Assembly (NCBI GenBank): GCA_023381515.1
Contig: JAMCQI010000086.1
Span: forward strand, 1 to 30,279
From: Chloroflexota bacterium
GTDB taxonomy: Bacteria; Chloroflexota; Anaerolineae; UBA4142
Length of the DNA stretch: 30,279 bases
Direction of reading: 5' to 3'
Program-made: the position numbers and the translations under genes
Notes under the pieces: generated by a model
What the model saw: the letters and a program-made list of their open reading frames with translations, nothing else
Database searches by the model: none
What the model was told of the DNA's origin: nothing
Part shown: in pieces, positions 28,865-30,279 of the stretch
Layout of the letters: each line of letters begins with the position of its first letter
Numbering within the stretch: position 1 is the stretch's first letter

Positions 28865-29979
28865 GATCGAAACGCGTCTTTGACCTTGTCGAATACACCC
28901 TTTTCATGGGGTTCGACCGGTTCCGTCCCGAGCGTCTTGCCCAGCTCGCGCAATAATGTTTTCTGCTTTTCGTCGAGGTCTTGCGGAACGACCACCTGCA
29001 CGGTGACCATCAAATCCCCGCGATCGTTGCGACGGATTTGTGGCACGCCATGACCCTTGATGCGAAAGGTCTTGCCCTGCTGCGTCCCCGCCGGGATCGT
29101 GAGCTCTGCCTCGCCGTCCAGGGTGGGCACCTTGACCTTGTCGCCGAGCGCGGCCTGGACGATATTGATGGGAAGCTCGAGCAGCAGATTCGATCCATCC
29201 CGTTCGAACAGCGCATGCTTGCGGATCGTGACGACGATGTACAAATTGCCCGGCGAGCCGCCGCGCAAGCCCGCTTCCCCTTCCGCGCTCAAACGAATCT
29301 GCGTCCCCTCGTCTACGCCGGCGGGAATTTGCACGCTAATCGTGCGCGTCACTTGCATGCGCTTTTGGCCGTGACACTCTGAGCAGGGCGTGGTGACGAC
29401 TTCGCCTTCACCTTCACAGCGCGGGCAGGTCGCCACGTTCACAAACGATCCGAAGATGGATTGCTGCACGCGGCGCACTTCGCCCGATCCATGGCACTGC
29501 GGGCAGCGGACCGGGGTGGTGCCCGGTTCCGCGCCGCTCCCCTGGCAATGGGGGCACGTTTCAAGCCGCGGGACCTCGAGCTTTTTCTCGACGCCAAACA
29601 CGGCCTCTTCGAGCGAGAGGCTCAGATTGTATTTGAGATGCGCGCCGGATTGGGGACCGCGCCGAGCGGCGCCGCGCTGCCCCATCCCAAAGAACTCTTC
29701 AAAGATGTCGGCGAAACCGCCGAAACCGCTGAAATCGGCGTTAAATCCACCCTGGGGGGCATTATGGCCGTACCGGTCGTAAAGCGAGCGTTTCTCGGGG
29801 TCGGAAAGGACTTGGTAGGCTTCGCCGATCTCTTTGAATTTCTCGTCCGTTCCACCGTTCCCGGAGTTGGCGTCGGGGTGATATTGCTTTGCGAGGCGCC
29901 GGAACGCGCGTTTGATTTCATCGTCGGTGGCATTCCGGCTGACACCTAGGATTTCGTAATAATCTCTCTTTGTCGGCAC
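28861..29979 (-). CDS. dnaJ: Chaperone protein DnaJ
   Basis: Type I J-domain co-chaperone that presents clients to DnaK and stimulates its ATPase; cytoplasmic. 372 residues: J domain RDYYEILGVSRNATDDEIKR with the HPD motif in KQYHPDANS; a Gly/Phe-rich linker (GFNADFSGFGGF); four zinc-finger repeats (CPHCQGSG, CPQCHGSG, CPRCEGEG, CSECHGQK); and the C-terminal client domain with LYIVVTIRKHALFERDG. I place the start at GTG 29979, giving (M)PTKRDYYEILG. The frame is open to an ATG at 29997, but the -10 box overlaps those codons, so the mRNA starts after them. No dnaK, grpE or hrcA and no CIRCE element are present. Confidence 0.95.
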   Translation of the reverse strand: MPTKRDYYEILGVSRNATDDEIKRAFRRLAKQYHPDANSGNGGTDEKFKEIGEAYQVLSDPEKRSLYDRYGHNAPQGGFNADFSGFGGFADIFEEFFGMGQRGAARRGPQSGAHLKYNLSLSLEEAVFGVEKKLEVPRLETCPHCQGSGAEPGTTPVRCPQCHGSGEVRRVQQSIFGSFVNVATCPRCEGEGEVVTTPCSECHGQKRMQVTRTISVQIPAGVDEGTQIRLSAEGEAGLRGGSPGNLYIVVTIRKHALFERDGSNLLLELPINIVQAALGDKVKVPTLDGEAELTIPAGTQQGKTFRIKGHGVPQIRRNDRGDLMVTVQVVVPQDLDEKQKTLLRELGKTLGTEPVEPHEKGVFDKVKDAFRS

Positions 29980-29986
29980 AGCGAAT

Positions 29987-30015
29987 ATTATATGCAAAAG
30001 CGGCGGTTTAGTAAA
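29987..30015 (-). promoter_or_regulatory. dnaJ promoter, leaderless arrangement
   Basis: On the minus strand TTTACT (30015-30010), 17 bases, consensus TATAAT (29992-29987), then seven bases to the GTG start codon at 29979. Confidence 0.6.
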
Positions 30016-30063
30016 GTAATCGGGGGGTTCGGGGGGACGCGGGTCCGGCTTCGGCCGCCAAGA

Positions 30064-30161
30064 GTGAGATTGCGCCCGTAAAGTTCACGGGTGCGGGTTC
30101 GTCCGTCCAACGGTGAGATTGCGCCCGTGAAGTTCACGGGTACGGGTTCGCCGACCGAAAA
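30064..30161 (-). repeat. Two 49-base tandem repeats with internal palindromes
   Basis: The units start at 30064 and 30113, each GTGAGATTGCGCCCGT followed by RAAGTTCACGGG and YCGGGTTCG-like sequence. The second contains a perfect palindrome CCCGTGAA-G-TTCACGGG (30125-30141); the first has one mismatch. Read on the minus strand each unit contains GCAATCTCAC, the word shared with the repeats at 145 and 19252. Confidence 0.75.
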
Positions 30162-30175
30162 CGCAGTCGGTCGAA
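30150..30175. repeat. Inverted repeat abutting the right IS end
   Basis: CGACCGA and TCGGTCG form a 7-bp stem around an A-rich loop, flanked by outer GTTCG and CGAAC arms, immediately before the IS-like end begins at 30177. Confidence 0.5.
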
Positions 30176-30176
30176 C

Positions 30177-30279
30177 CCTACCCAGAAACTTCACGCGCCG
30201 ATTGAAGCGGGCACGGGGGCAAGGGTAAAGCCCAGCTTCGTCGCTTTTCTTTGTAGTCGGGCGATCTCGCGCTCGCGAT
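30177..30279 (-). mobile_element. End of an insertion-sequence-like element (right copy, inverted)
   Basis: Exact reverse complement of 26-128. Identity ends at 30177, matching base 128 of the left copy. The element continues beyond the window. Confidence 0.6.
30191..30279 (-). CDS. C-terminal fragment of a probable transposase (partial, runs off the right edge)
   Basis: The same C-terminal reading frame as at 1-114, on the minus strand, with its stop at 30193-30191. It encodes the last 28 complete codons of the basic tail ending LAPVPASIGA. Confidence 0.45.
   Translation of the reverse strand, partial: REREIARLQRKATKLGFTLAPVPASIGA

Noticed and set aside
27971..29053. 360-residue open frame on the plus strand
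   Set aside because: Antisense to prmA and the end of dnaJ, both unmistakable; Arg/Asp/His-rich shadow frame.
30064..30161. Possible start of a CRISPR array
   Set aside because: The two units are directly contiguous with period 49 and no distinct spacer; there are no cas genes.
1..30279. A 30-kb composite transposon between the two IS ends
   Set aside because: The interior is core housekeeping genes; shared contig-end repeats are far more likely assembly breaks.

Overview
The window is a gene-dense, GC-rich bacterial segment carrying mostly single-copy housekeeping genes with a few accessory blocks. Gene content (SpoIID/LytB-like secreted protein, solute-binding lipoproteins with Ala/Pro/Thr-rich linkers, tungsten aldehyde ferredoxin oxidoreductase, HybA/HybB-like redox module, DUF2203, many short intergenic repeats) suggests an anaerobic or facultative member of the Chloroflexota, perhaps Anaerolineae. 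This is an inference from gene content; no rRNA gene is present. The two ends of the window are the same sequence in opposite orientation (26-128 and 30177-30279, 103 bp, identical by eye), probably the 3' end of one insertion sequence, so the contig most likely stops at two copies of a repeat.

Layout. 1-464: IS end and repeat-rich spacer. 465-2611 (+): rsmG, then an arsenic unit, arsR and arsM, each behind its own copy of the same putative operator. 2671-3951 (-) recF and 4065-5957 (+) aldehyde ferredoxin oxidoreductase diverge from abutting promoters. 6030-7910 (-): SpoIID/LytB protein. 8259-12006 (-): sugar-type ABC importer (two permeases, binding protein, terminator), followed by an internally deleted relic of a second binding protein. 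12159-14480 (+): folB, cobO, a DUF2203 gene and lipB. 14532-17511 (-): lysA overlapping an oligopeptide-type binding lipoprotein. 17698-19041 (+): MFS transporter. 19042-19474: repeats; 19475-19547: tRNA-Thr(CGT) with two terminators behind it. 19739-22838 (+): the most unusual block, a 42-residue membrane peptide, a membrane-anchored CW-motif cysteine protein, a HybA-like ferredoxin and a HybB/NrfD-like membrane protein. 22996-25765 (+): a leader with promoter and intrinsic terminator, then a NarL-type histidine kinase and its response regulator. 25829-29979 (-): dnaJ, prmA, rsmE, a small Cys-rich protein and trxB.

The best candidate for something undescribed is 19739-22838. One membrane module (a hydrophobic helix with a central R-x-G-x-P signature followed by a G-x-W-L-E-x-K-type basic turn) occurs four times: alone in the 42-residue peptide, as the anchor of the CW protein, and twice in an N-terminal extension of the HybB-like protein. 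The hydrogenase or other catalytic subunits expected beside HybA/HybB are absent, and a sensor kinase/regulator pair follows.

Promoters are easy to read here: several -35/-10 pairs with 17-bp spacing are visible. For rsmG, lysA, dnaJ and perhaps folB the -10 box lies only 5-11 bases before the start codon, which implies leaderless mRNAs.
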